Origin: Tigriopus japonicus
Taxonomy: Eukaryota; Arthropoda; Copepoda; Harpacticoida; Harpacticidae
NCBI GenBank assembly: GCA_010645155.1
Contig: CM021314.1
Coordinates: forward strand, 5,573,676-5,637,675
DNA length: 64,000 bases
Direction of reading: 5' to 3'
The translations under genes were made by a program, and so were the position numbers. Of this stretch, positions 33,926-47,543 are shown in pieces. The notes below the pieces were generated by a model. The model was not told the DNA's origin and ran no database searches. It was given only the letters and a program-made list of their open reading frames with translations. The first letter of the stretch is position 1, and every line of letters starts with the position of its first letter.

Positions 33926-36900
33926 GTAAGACGGATGAACGGATCTTCAAGTGCTTTCTTCCGCTTTGAACCCTGCCTTCCCCATTAACAGATGAAGTCA
34001 TCCCGTCAAGATTCTACACTTGCTTCAAGCGTGAAGATATCTGCATGCTATTTCCTTTGTGTTCATTTTGACAGCTCTACAAAAATTGTAAAAAAAAGAG
34101 ATGCCAGAAGCAGAAAAATGTCAGAGCTCTGTTCTGTTCGACATCATTCGAATATTTGACATCCCAGAAGAAATGCAGCTCCTCTGTGAGCGAAAACTCA
34201 ATCAATCAATCAAGTATCCTCGAACAAGAGCAAATTTTGAACACCAACTTTTCAAAGCTACGTACGATTGACATAGAAGTCACTTGTGTGATTTTGTCCA
34301 ACCAAACAAAGAGCAATTGTCAGAATTGTAAGCAAATACAAAGCCATGGATAGCCGTAAAATCTTCCGCAAAGAAAGAAACACAGAAACAGCAATGTTGC
34401 CACCAAAACTTGCAACAGGACGTTGCGAAAGCATGTTGTTTTTGACCTCGCTAATGGATTATGTGGGCTCAGTGCGTGCTTGAATATGTTAAAAATATAT
34501 TTTTGGCAGCCCAGAGGACATCAGTTTCAACACCTGTCCTCTTAAATCATCCAACACGAGTGGCGGCCAAAACATTCCGGAAACCCCCGCAAACCGTTCT
34601 AAACGACGCACCTGGCGAATCAATATGTCATCAGTTCTAGGCAAATTGTCATTCACCCTCATCCCAAATGTTGAAACTTCAAAGGGAGGGTGAAAAGAAA
34701 GGGTGGTGGTGGTGTTAGTAATCGTTCAATTGTTCATCTAAATCTCTTTTGGACAGGCCCTTCAAAGTGGTCATACAACCTTGAAATCGTATCATCGATC
34801 GGATTTCGGCCACTAATGGTGTTCAACTTTTGATAGGGAGAAAAGTTGAATCAATGACTAAAACCCCAACCAGTAAAGCTTGCACATAAATCAAGCCCAT
34901 TCGTTAATATTGCATTCCTCGTTGACTTTTCCAACTAGCAACCATTTTGATTGTGAATTGTCGTTGAGAAAAAAACAGGCCTCCAACGGGGTGAAAGATT
35001 CGTGCTCATTATTCAGGGTTGCTGTTGTGACACGTTTTTTATGTCAGCCACAAATGAAGCTTCAATGGGCGGAGATCGCCCAAGATCGGTTACCCAACCA
35101 ATGGTATTTGAATGTTTCCACCCCGATTGAAACGAGTTCTAATGGGTGGGTCATTGAATTTCGAACATTCTTCGACTTTGTTGGATTAACAAGGAAGTTT
35201 TTTGGTCTTGGCAAGAACTGTCACGCTTCAAATAAAAAAGTTCGCAGTCATCGTTTCATTAAAAGACAAAGCAATGGATCCGGCAAAAAGCCACCCCTTA
35301 TCTAATGCAAAGAATATCTTAATAGCAACACCGAGGCTTTGAAAGAAATGGGACAACCGAATTGTCATTACAGGCTCTAAAAGGCTTGGAAGGACTTAAA
35401 AATTCTAAAAACTCTACAAGTTAAAACACGCCCTTTTCACTTCTACAGTAGTCTTTGCCCCCAAAAAACTCGAGATGAATTAGAAATGTCATTAGGGTTT
35501 CGACCGTTTGGACGCTCCTCAGGGGAGCTAAGAAATGGGCAAGTGAAGGAAAAGCATGATTAATGGGGCCTTCTTCTCGTCTTCTTCTGAGTGCTCACGT
35601 TCAAGGTCGCCACAGATGCTGGTGTGATTTTGGCAAGCCTGCGCAAATGGAGACTCTCCTTCTCTTTTCTTTTTTTCTTTCTCTCGAGTCTGGCGGGTAA
35701 AAAAACTTGTCCCTGGAGAGTTGAATTGATTTGCAGGCTAGAAAAACAAACTTAGATGATATGAGGCATGCAAATGCTCTCAAGAGGAACACATAAAACA
35801 CTCCAAGCGATCGCCATATGTTGGCTCCTCACCAAGGTGGTACATGTACACATCCAAGGTAATGGGATTAAGCTGTTTCCAGGAAAAGTAATCCCATGCT
35901 CCAAAATTGGAGATCTTCTTTCCGTTGCCTCTCAGGTTTGCCCTTGCACCAACCAGATACATGTCGTTCACCGACATCTTAATCTGGATTTGTGTCATCG
36001 GGTCCGTCTGAAATCCCACACAAACCTGGCTTTACCATTATTCCGATGCTTAACATCATTTTTTCAGGGAAAAATGCCGCCCTCCATATTCGTTATTAGG
36101 TAACTGCTAAACGTTCGTAAGTTCCTCCAGTCGTGGTCCCTGAGAACTTCAAATAGCCAAGGTATTTGCAATCCACCTTAAAAAGTGACCACTACTACAC
36201 ACAGCTGAGTCTGAACGCTGACATATTGTGTAGTGACATCCCCTTGCGCAACGTTTCCCGAAATATTTGTATTTGCAAAGGCAAATGGCCGTGGTGCAAT
36301 TTCACTTTCAATCAATAAACCACATTAAGTTGTCGCCGAAGCATTTGGTCACCCATCTCCGTATATCGTAGATCTAACATTACATTGCAATTCCTGCTCG
36401 TTCCGAGGAGCGTCGAATCGAGATGTCAGACCTCATCTCAGTCCAATCGTCTGTCGCTTGTTTGAGTAGATCAATTGGATGTGGTGCGACAAGAATTAAT
36501 GCGTCTAAACAAGTGGCTGTGCGGGATACATGGCGACGTTCACTAGACTTCTCACTGGGTCTACCGACTCCTCCGAGCAATTCAGTTTGCCACTAGCATC
36601 ATTTTTTACCCAATTTTAACCTCCATTCAGTGACAAATTTGGAGGGAGACAGTTCACATCAAGATCTGAGACCACGAACACGACTTTTACGATCCCTGAA
36701 GATGTTTGAACAACTGGTCCTGGATTGGAACCCAATTAAGTTTTTTCTTCCTTTTTTCAACACTTTCCCTGCCTGAATTTCAAGTCTCAATTTCGGAGAT
36801 ATCATGCCAATTATTTTTCGTGATTGATCGTGAAAAATGATATAGATTTTTCTTCGATGTCTTCAGTGTTATCCTTATTGATTACCTTTTTTGACCGGGG

Positions 36901-39900
36901 ATTTAATTTGGCAGAGGCATTTAGATAATTTCAAATCAAACGAATCTAAATTGTCCAAAAATAATTGGAATCCAGACCTGCTAAATGAGATTTTTCTATC
37001 AGTTCCTTTGGTTGTTCTAGCATCCCTGGAAAAAGTTGTTGAGAGCGAAACTTTTGAGTCTTGAAAGAAGGTCATTAAATTATGTCGAGTCATAAAAGTT
37101 AGCAACTCGGACCGAGTGTTTGAACTTCAATTCAAATCAAATATCTTAGTCACATCCAGCCCGTTGTATATGAGGCCATTTTGTTGATTGGATATCTAAT
37201 TCTCTATGAAAATTCAAACCAAATAGTGATCGTTGAGAATTCGATCTGAATGAAAGATGAGGAAAGGAGGTTGCTTAGAGTGTAGGGAGAGGGCGACACA
37301 TTTAGTGACGAAGGAAAACATTGGTTGGGGAGTAATCATGGCCTAAGGGGAATGCAATCCACTTGGGCAAGCATCCAAGGAGCATTAAGGGGGATTTAGG
37401 GGTAATTTGATATGGTCTATTTTGATGAGGTAATCTTCTATAGGCTATGCCCTCCTTCCACTCAAAAGTCAAGCCACTCTTGGCCAAACCATACCCGCTG
37501 ACTTCAATTACTTTCGAGCATATTTCAAGAAAAATTGTTTCACATCAAACCGTCAATGGTAATTGTCCACCCACTGGCATTGAAGTGCTGAAGAAATTCA
37601 ATGGAGTGGCGTATATTTAGATTAAACGAATTAAAATAATAACCTATTTGGCGCACACTCCAGTAGTTTAAAAATTACGACACAGGCCAAGATAGAAAAG
37701 GATTTTGCTCAGATTTCAAGGAGACAAGCGTTGTTTCTTTCATCAATCTCTTCGACGACGTTGGTTGGCCCCTTTGAGTGCACTTGAATGTCGTCGGAAA
37801 TGAATCCTAGAATTGGTGGAATTAACTCAGGATCATTTCACGGACCTGAGTTCCTTATTGTTAGGTGCCTCCCAAGAGGTGCACGTTGCATTTGTAAGGG
37901 GAGAACCAGGAGCGAGAATTGAACCTTGATGGTGCCCGAGTAAAATGAGCTAGCATTTGCATTCAGACCAAGTTTCGGTTACGTTTTTAACAGACTCTCA
38001 TTCCATCACACAGCAGGGTTGACCGCGGCAAAGAGTTTCAAGTCATGAATAAAAACCCTGTTTGAAGTGCTAAGTAACAGCTGGCAACAGGGATCAAGGG
38101 TTGTTCTCTCTTCATAGATTCGTTGACTTACAACTAGATTTGAAGTTAACTTGAAAAACTAACGCACAAAACTTGAGGTATCTTTTTAGTGAGTAAGAAG
38201 GGCGTGATAAGTGATAACTCTGCTTTAAGTCACTCATCGATATTCTCGTCTAGCTCAAATGGCCCATCTATGGCTGACAAGAGCAACGGACGACTCAGTC
38301 TGAGTCTATGAGATAGAAGATCTCCTCGCTGTTGATGACTCACCAATCGGAGTCTCCAAAGTGTCGACCGACTGTGCACGTTTGAGGTGGCTGAACTTGA
38401 CTCCCAAGAAACTCAAGTCAACTCCAGCAGCATGAAATCAGTCGGATCTCTGTTGAACATCCACAAGAGCGTCAAGGGTTTGTTTCAACCCCGTCCATCA
38501 TGCGTTTTCACCGTCTCCCATCGAAGAAGGGTTAGTGACTGGTCGATCCGTCAAAAAGTTGGTTTTCAATGGATCAACTATCCATGAAATTTCTTCACCT
38601 TCAAACAAGGGTCAAGTAAAAAATGAGACTCCCCCTTTGGATAAATAGATACGTACATAGTGGAGGAAGAAACTTGGCAGACACGAATAAAACGACTTGA
38701 ACGGAGGCCCATTGTCCAAGAAAATAGCCAATTCCTTCGAGATTGATTTATAATCCAGGATTGCGAAACTCTTGATAGGACGTCCTTTGGTAGGACGACC
38801 CTCCACACGATACGAAAAGGACCCCGCTGCCACTTGAATCGATAAACATGCTCTGGCATCACTTGTCCACTCAAACCTGTGTTGGTGGCAAGTCCAAGTT
38901 CTTACAAGTCCCATTACAAAGGCAATTCTAACGTCCTCGAATGTCTACCATTGACCGGGCGTGAATACAAACCATGACTGGTTCGTCTCGTTGGCCTAAT
39001 GGGCTATTCACCCTTGAATTAAAAGGAGCCCTAAATAGACGAAAGTAGGCAGTTCAAATTTGAGATGCGCCAGTTCTGAATGTTTTTTTTTTTTGAGAAT
39101 CGAGATCAGATTCACCCGGAGAGTGACACATTCTTGATCACGCGACGATGGATCCACTGTAATAAATCGATTCTGAAACCGGTCGACTAGAAATGAAATA
39201 AAAACACCTGGACTTGAGATGATCGCATCCATTGCCATAAAGGATTGACCACATTCCTTTGAGAGAAAAACCTCCTCCATGGTCAACCGGTCTTCAAGTA
39301 CAGTTTGAGAGTCTCATTGCACCCATTGTTTGCAATAACGGGCGCATCGTGGGGGAAAGTTGGTTTCAACGCCAACCAATTCTATCCTGATTGATCGGGG
39401 CATTCTTTGCATAAGGATGGCCTTGATATTAAGGCTCCATGTTAGCACTCACATCGTTCCATCATCAAGGAACACTATTGACATTTGTCTACTATGCGGT
39501 AAATTGGAACATCGGAGAAGCAGGGGACGTAACTATAAAAGAACTGGGAAGAGAATGTTGGAGGACTGCAGGTCTCTCGCTTTTTGTGTTGGTTCTCTTT
39601 GGCCTTCAAGGCTCATGGATTTGGGTCTTGGCCATCCATTGAGCTTGAAGCGAGTCGAAGTGAGTAATGGCAAAAAGTCACACCCATCAAGCGCCTAATT
39701 CAAAGAGCAGATTCTCAAGGGGAAGGGTTCCAAACTAGATCCTGTGCTGCATGTGTGCACAAGGTCATTGGAGGGGTGGATGAATTGGATCAATTCGTTG
39801 GAACAACACTGGAAACGTGTCTCAACTCATTTTGCGGCAACTGCATTATTTGCTCTCAGCAACGAAACCCACCATCATCATCGCAACACTCGTAAACCAA

Positions 39901-42900
39901 TGAGCAAGTGAATGGAAGCCAATGTTCCACAACATGCCCTCTCGTCACTGGCCTTTTTATGGACAGCTTAGAACCATTTGGAGCCTTTGTGTGGAACCCC
40001 CTCGTGTATATACACGCGTATGGGATCCCAACTTCTATGGCTTTAAAACGGCACTTTGATCTACGGAACGTGTATTCCATGGAGATTGGAAACAGAAAAT
40101 ACCGATTTACTAGGAGTTTGATGATTTAGCGACATCATCAACCTTGAGGTCGATGCACGCGAGGCCGTTGTGTTCGTTTATTCGTTCGTTTAGCAAAGCT
40201 CGTCGCTTTTTTTCTGGGCGAGTTCTATGAGCGATAACGGAGATTGATGACTGTCTTCAAGTAAAAAGCCCCTAGAAACGTCTTTCGGGAATTTCAGACC
40301 TGTTTGGTGTGAACATCGGAGCGATCTCTATCCTAAAATAGGCCCAGGAAATCAGGCTTTCTCAAACTCACCTTCCCCTCATTAAGGCGGCCTCTTCCAA
40401 CCTCACCTTATGATAAGGTCAAAATGTGTACTAAGCTTTAAATGGATGGAAGCATGATTCTTGGAACCTCGAGGTAATTTTAGAATGAGGAAAAATGAAT
40501 ATCTAATCTGCCTTCCATCTCGTAATGAAAAGGGGTTTCGGTCAAAAAACAACTAGAATATATCGAATCAATCAAAGGGTTTCTGTTCTCAAGTCAAGCC
40601 TCTTTTCATTCATTTGTCTTTGGAAGTGAATGGAAGTCATTTGAAGCGTGTGAACATCTTGTGCGTCAAGGCCAACCTAGTCTTGGCAAAGGATTCAAAA
40701 GGATCCTCTAGTCCTCTGAAAGGCCAGAGTAAGGAAAAAAAGTATTTCCTCGAAACGGACCAGTGTCCTTTTTCTTCATTCCAACCCTAAAAGTGCGTGG
40801 CAACAAGGACATGCCAAACCCCGAAGTGAGAATGAGAGTGTTTGTCCTCTGATTAGTATCATATATCCACGAGTTTTGGCAAACCCAATACCTAGCGGGA
40901 TGTGCGCTTGTGTTTGGAAGCATTCAGGAAGTCAAAATACTATATTGTACAACATTCTGTAGTATTACGGTGATTTTCGGCTGCCATATGTTTAACCAAA
41001 CCATTATCTAGAGAATTTGAGGAACGATGAGCGACAGTGAAAAAACAACTCGCCAAGAGGAACCTTTCGGGGAATGAGGCAATATGAGTGTAGATAATAA
41101 TTGCACAATATGCCTAGACTTGGCTGGAATAGGCATCTTGCGTGTCTATTTTACAACACTTGCTCGTCGGTCGGATGGGAGTTCTCTTTATGGCTTAGCA
41201 TGATCTGAAGCAAGCTCAGTATGGACCCTAAAAGCACAAATTGGATGGCTTCAGGTATTAATGAGATATGGCCATACCTTATGACATGTTCTAGGCTTCA
41301 ATGTTAGGGTGGAACTTGACACCAATTTTCCTTTGTTGGACTTGAGGTGTTGAGTTTTCCCCTCCTCTAACCCTGACGAGGGGAGGCTGATTGATTGACG
41401 CAAAATCAAACTATTGATCAATCAAGGTTTTTCAAGGTGTCTTCAACACCCAATCTAAGAGACCTGCAACTGTATTAATGTGAATTTCCGTCTGAATTCT
41501 TCAAGTCAGCCTTGGTAATCGAAATACTCTCACTGGGCCCATTCATTCAAGCATAAATCAATGGGAATCGACAGGAATAATAAATATGTCGGCAACTTTC
41601 CCCTTCAACCCCGTAATTTGCCACTAACAAGAAAAACAACAACCCCCCTCCTTAATCTGATCTGGCTGAGCTTGCGGGAAAAGTTTCTTCCAAATGGATG
41701 GAGGGACATTATTCATTTTAAAGCAAAACCTGTTTATCACTGGAGAGAATGTTGATTACCTTCTACTTGTTTTGCTTTCCACCAAGATTTTGACTTTCTC
41801 TGTGTTTTCTCTCAATTATCCCTTATCAAGATTGACCATCTTAATCCCTACTTAAAAGTCAAAGTTGACTTGCCTTACCTCAAAATCCGTTACTTACTTT
41901 GATTCACCTTCGCTCTTTTCTTTACTTGTTGATGAACTGGCGCATATGATATTGGCGGGAAATTTGAGCGTTGAAGGTCGTTTGACTGGAGTTCTTCAAG
42001 GCGCCGTGAGGCTCGTATTAGATGCGTGAAAAAGCTCGATTTGAAAGGTGAATGTTCATTTGAATGGCAGATTTGCCTTAAAGAGAGAAAGTTCGAGGTG
42101 ATGACGGAGCAGCTTCTCTTTGGATTCCTAATCTGATCAAGTGAGGTGCAAAATCATTATCTGTTTTATGACATGATTAGCCAAATTCATTCTAAATATG
42201 ACTTGGTCAAATCAAAGGATTGCCCAACTTAAGGCAACCAAAAAAACCGCCAACTTGGGACCACACGGATTTTAGGGCAAAGAAACCTTGAGCAAAAAAA
42301 ACCCACGACACTCGGAGATTCCATTCAAAGTGATCCTAAAAAGTAAAAGATCTTGAGACTTTGTAACGTCGTTTGTAATAAAACGAACGGACGTTTCACT
42401 ACATTAACGTGGCATTTTTGGAAGGGAAACTTCCAACCTAATTTACCCCCAAGTGACTAAGTAGACCCATATTTTGACCCTGTTGCCTTCAAACCAACAA
42501 CGGACAACAATGAAACCCATTTTGGCAGATTTATTGACTCTCTCTCCCTGAATTATGTGCATAAGTAACCAACGTCTCGCCCCTTTCTGTAGTGAGTGAA
42601 ACCACCACTCCTTGCACAACCGACCAAAAACATACGTACCTAAGGTCTTTGTAGGCTGATAGTGACGGGAGCTCGTTTTAGATTTCCAAATGTATATCCA
42701 TCTTGTTCTTGATTTGGACTGGAGTCACATTCCAAGGTAGTCAAATGCCCTCTTATTGTCGAGACTTTAAGAGATTAGTGTCTTGCCTCATTTGGTATTG
42801 TGGCGGACGGTCTTTCTCAACTGGATCGCCCTATGTACACTACTGTACGTCCAGTATTTGCAACCAATACAAAAAATGGCCCCGAGATGCCGGAGTTAAT

Positions 42901-43644
42901 CCATTAGTGAATGATCGGATTTGAATTTCGTTTGCCTATGGGAATCAGATTGATGTTGCATTCCTAAGGCTTCTCTTGTGACTGGCTAATGGTACTTGAA
43001 CATGGACAGTATACATTCGCATATCGCACAAAGGCAGAGTGCATTAAAATTCAATCACCTCATCAATTATGGGGCCGATCCGCATCAAATGCGATGGTGA
43101 GATCGCGGTAAACGGATGGACACCTTGGCACAGATTTCAAATCAAACAAAAGCCGATCCTTTGACAGATGATGAGGATCCATCGATTTCTCAAATTTATT
43201 TCCCCCCTTCAACATTCGATATCGTAACTCAAACAAATGGGCCGTTCTTTTTCTACCCTTCCATTTGCGCGTAAAGGCATTCATTGCATCATGCGGTAAA
43301 AGATTCACTTAAACTCATGACGAAACGAATACCTCCATAGCCAACCACCATACAGGAAATTTTACGTGCTAAGACAGATTGGACGACGAATTGTCATTCT
43401 CCTATTGTGTATTGACAAGGCCATGAGGATAAATGTTCGATCCAATAAAGTTTTCAACCAAAGCATTAGGAAAAGAACAAAATAAAATGTTCAACATGTT
43501 TTGTAAAATTTTAATGGAAAGTTTGCCATTTTTTGTAAACGGGTAGCCAACTAAAAATATTGTTAATGAATACTTATGTGTTTTGAGTTGGATTTTTGGC
43601 AGAGTTTTGCCATTTTGGTTTTTAGGGTCAAAAATCGGACCACA

Positions 43645-43856
43645 GGCAATAGACCTAATCTACCATAAAATATGGCAGCACTGCCAACTCGAAATCCATT
43701 TTTATAACTATCGACAGAACTCAAAATCGAACTAGTTCGAGTGTTGCCAAATTGATCCCTGTTTAGGTCTTTTCAAAAAGTTCAATGCAACCTGCCCTGT
43801 TTAACAGCGATAAACTTCCGAGTCAAAAATGGCAGCACTCCTGGTTCGAAACACAT
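43645..43856 (-). repeat. Dispersed repeat, copy B (about 212 bp)
   Basis: This is the reverse-complement counterpart of 19542-19751, matching over essentially the full length with scattered substitutions. It carries TGGCAGCACT words near both ends. Non-coding and probably transposon-derived. Confidence 0.7.
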
Positions 43857-46800
43857 AAGTATTATTGAAGCTCGTTTTCGATGCGACATGTAAGCGTTGA
43901 AGTTTTGAATGCTTCTGACAACAATGGCAAAGTTTGAAATTCGATGCGATTTCCTACGAGTTGAAAGGTTGCCAGCCCTCCTTGTTAAAAGGCATACAAG
44001 TTTGAGCATTGAGACTTATAAAGTGAAATGGGAGAAGCTTCTCCAATCTCGTCTGAATCCAGGTTGCTTTGATCACTTTTGACAGGGAAAAAAGTTTACA
44101 TGAATTCTCCGAACTTTGCGATTGAGCAAGCAGATCAGAGCAACCTTGTTTTTAGATTTGAACCGTTCATTAGCAAGGATTACATCGTTAGGTTGGACAA
44201 TGAAATTAAGAACACTCCTAAAAGGATAGCAATAGTTTTGCATTTCTTATCTATGAGTACGAAAGCATTCTCATTTGTCCTGAGGAAGCTAATTCTGGTT
44301 ATGGATTTTTTACTGCCGTTGCCAAGAATGGGATTTCCTGTAAATAAGATAAATCATTAATATTATTAGTTTTTGGTTTGAGTATATTATACCCAAATTA
44401 TGTCAGGTATTTAAAGAACAAGTTTAGCCTTAAACTAAGTGTTAATTCATTTTTACTCATCATTCAAACGTTCTTAAAATAATTTTACTACTATTTCAGC
44501 ATTAAAGATGTAAATTTTCTGAAAAGGAGGATACTCTTGAAATTATGTAACAAAAGTCTCTTTCTTTTGACTAAAATCGGCTCATTGGCTTACGTTTTAT
44601 GATTTGCCATTTACAGTCGCACAAACTGACTTGTATGTATTATAAAAAATGAACAATAACTTTGAGCCTTAAAGAATAAATTTATCCTTCGGTGGCACCT
44701 TGTTTCCGCAATGTAAGCGTGAATTTCACGCAACCTTCTTAAAGTGCCGGAAACGTTTCGACGCAAAACACTCTGTTTGGAATCACTCAACCTTTTAAAT
44801 ATTGTCAAATTTTCTCAAGTCTGATTATTTTCTTCCCAAATTGTTCTTGTATTGAACAGAACACATAACATTGGGTCTCAATGTCCCTCTATTTTAGAGT
44901 GCAACACTAACAATATTCCTGCATGCCAGAAAGCAACATTTTTCAGTGTTCTTTGTAAATATCAAATGATTTATTCTTGGATCAATATTTAATTTCCAAG
45001 AGAGCTTTACTCCAAGGTTTCCAATTACTTACCTTCCATAAAGACATCGATAGCATTGTTGACAAAAGCCAAAATAAAAGGCACCTGTTTACCTGAATGC
45101 TAATCTAGCTTGACACGATCGTTACATGACTCTAGCTTTTGCGAGAGCAAACCTTTTTTTACATTTTGAAATTGATCCTACTTCGTCTTGTTTCGTGATT
45201 AATAACTTAAAACAGTGTTTGTTCAGGAAATCTTGAACTGAATACAGAATATTCGGTGAGGTGCCGTTAGTGCCAAGAAGAAGGAGGAGAAATTATTTAA
45301 ATGAACTAGGAAACTCTTGGTTATAAGAATTATAACAATACTCTGAGATTCTATGGGACCATCTTCAGGGATCCACTGATTACCACATTTAACTTCTTCT
45401 CTTCTCTAGATAGCATAAAGGGTAAAAGCTGCTACGTTTTTGTAAGAATTAAAGACAAGGACGTCGGGAGAAAAGAGACTCGGGGTAATTTTATTAAACA
45501 ATGTACACATCAAATCAAACACAAAAACAAGATCTTGTAAAGGCCCAATTATGCATGCATGGACTAAAGTATTGCAATATACTTTTAATGGATATGCCTT
45601 ATCTTCTTGAGCAATCCACATCAATTAATATTGTATAATATTTGTATTGATCGAATGCTCGAAGAAGTTGTATTATTACAAATAATCATCTTGGAGTATT
45701 CTATGAACACAACTTGAAATATGCAGTCTGAAAGAGGTTGTAAATGACCTCAGTTGGCTTCATATAGTTGTTCTGTCAAAGCTTTTAATATGACGCCAGA
45801 TTATATTACACATGTAATTTGAACTCGGACACAGATAGTTACGTTTTATGACAAAAATGCTTTTGTTTTCCTTAACTGAAAGCTACGCTCAGAAAATAGC
45901 TATTTTTGGTAGCGCAGTAAATTACGCATTGAGCACAACATAAACTTAAACAGTGGCTAAAAGATGGCTAAAGGACAACTTGTAGGTAACTTAATTTGTT
46001 ATTGTGACAATACTTTTATCTAATTAGGCTGAATAAAAATGCATTATTCAATTGATTGAAAAAAAAATCATTTTTTTCCTGCTAATGGCTTGGAGTCCAG
46101 CTAACTATTGTGGTCCTGACCCAAGTTTACCATTCATGATTTATCACCCCTTGGCTGAGGTTGTTACTCGTGCATGCTGAAGTGTTACATCACAGGGCGA
46201 AACTGCTCGCCAGTAATGAGGGAGAAGGGTGGGTGCTCGCTTGTTCCAAGTTGAATGTTGTCTTGATGGTGTCATTATGCGTCCAGGTTTTAGTGGCCTC
46301 AAGTCATGAAGTGTTGTCTGCTTCGCTTGACTTCTCCGTGTGCGTCTCCAATTATCTCAAACAATTGCAAAGCACCTCACACTGGCAGTGTACAGTTCAA
46401 GAAAGACGAAGGAAAACCGTTCCCCCTATTGATCCAACTAACTGTCTGTTCCAACAACCAAAAAACAGCTCAAGTTCTCAAAATGATACAGATCGTGGAG
46501 CGCATCAGAAATTTGGCTTGATTGCGACAACGACGCCTTTGGAATGTAGATCAAAAATCCGTTCTGCCATCTCATTGCTAAATATCTCCATTTCCCAGAT
46601 GCGATTTTTCATAGCTCGTGTGTAATGATGCCAATGTAAATAAGAACTGCTTGAACTTTCACTTACCGCTCACCCTCCAGATTCATTGCCTTCGCCAAAC
46701 ATGGAAATATTTATAAATTTTACCCCCCAGATCTGAAAACAATCTCAATTCCCCAAGTATGGTTGGTTTCATCCAGATAACTACATGGTAATTGATGGTC

Positions 46801-47519
46801 TCGATTCCACGAGCGCCAGTTTCTCACAAGAAGATGACTGGAAATGGAATTCAGCACCCTGTGAAATTCAAATGATTCTCAGAGATCTGGTCGAGTTCTT
46901 GTTGTTCTTTTCAATACTATGATGTTCAAAATATGAAGTACAAGGCTTTAATTTGATATATGATGGAAACGTTAATAGATTGTATGAATAAATGAATATG
47001 TGATTACACGTGGACATCCGGCCGTTCCTCGGAAAAAGGCCTGTCGATAATGAGATTAGTGTAATCAATGGAAAAACTGTCGCCATTTCTTGGTAATCGT
47101 TATTCATACTCATTGACTTATTTTGCAAGCAATGATTTTCAATTTAATTTGTTTTAATTTTAAATGGCAAAGATTTTCTAATAAACAACACTGTTTATGA
47201 AATACAGACACTTTTTTTAAAATTCCATAGGCATCTTTTGATGACGGAACTATTGAACGAACTGAAGTAAAAAGGTTTGATGTTTACGACCTTTAGTTTA
47301 AACTAAAACAAACAATATATTAAAGAAACCTCGGCTAGGAAACGACGCTCTTTTTCGATCCGATTTTCTTTTTAATGCAACACAGGACAAAATGTTTTGT
47401 TCCTGTATCTTGGGATTTAGTCTGGCTAGGTTTGATCATCGTTTTCAACACGAGAGATAAGCAGCATGCGTCTTTGTCCATGGGTTGAGTCTTCCATAAC
47501 AAAGAGGATCTTCTCTCAC

Positions 47520-47543
47520 GAGTGAGTGAGTGAGTGAGTGAGT
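47520..47543 (+). repeat. (GAGT)6 microsatellite
   Basis: Six perfect GAGT units are followed by an imperfect AAGT. The minus-strand frame across it is repeat-driven. Confidence 0.9.

Noticed and set aside
38578..38914. Two overlapping minus-strand frames of about 100 codons
   Set aside because: They are both open over the same bases with different sequence, no domain and no convincing splice sites; likely chance.
46161..46625. 154-codon plus-strand frame
   Set aside because: It begins with TTG, has no domain and a composition without protein character.
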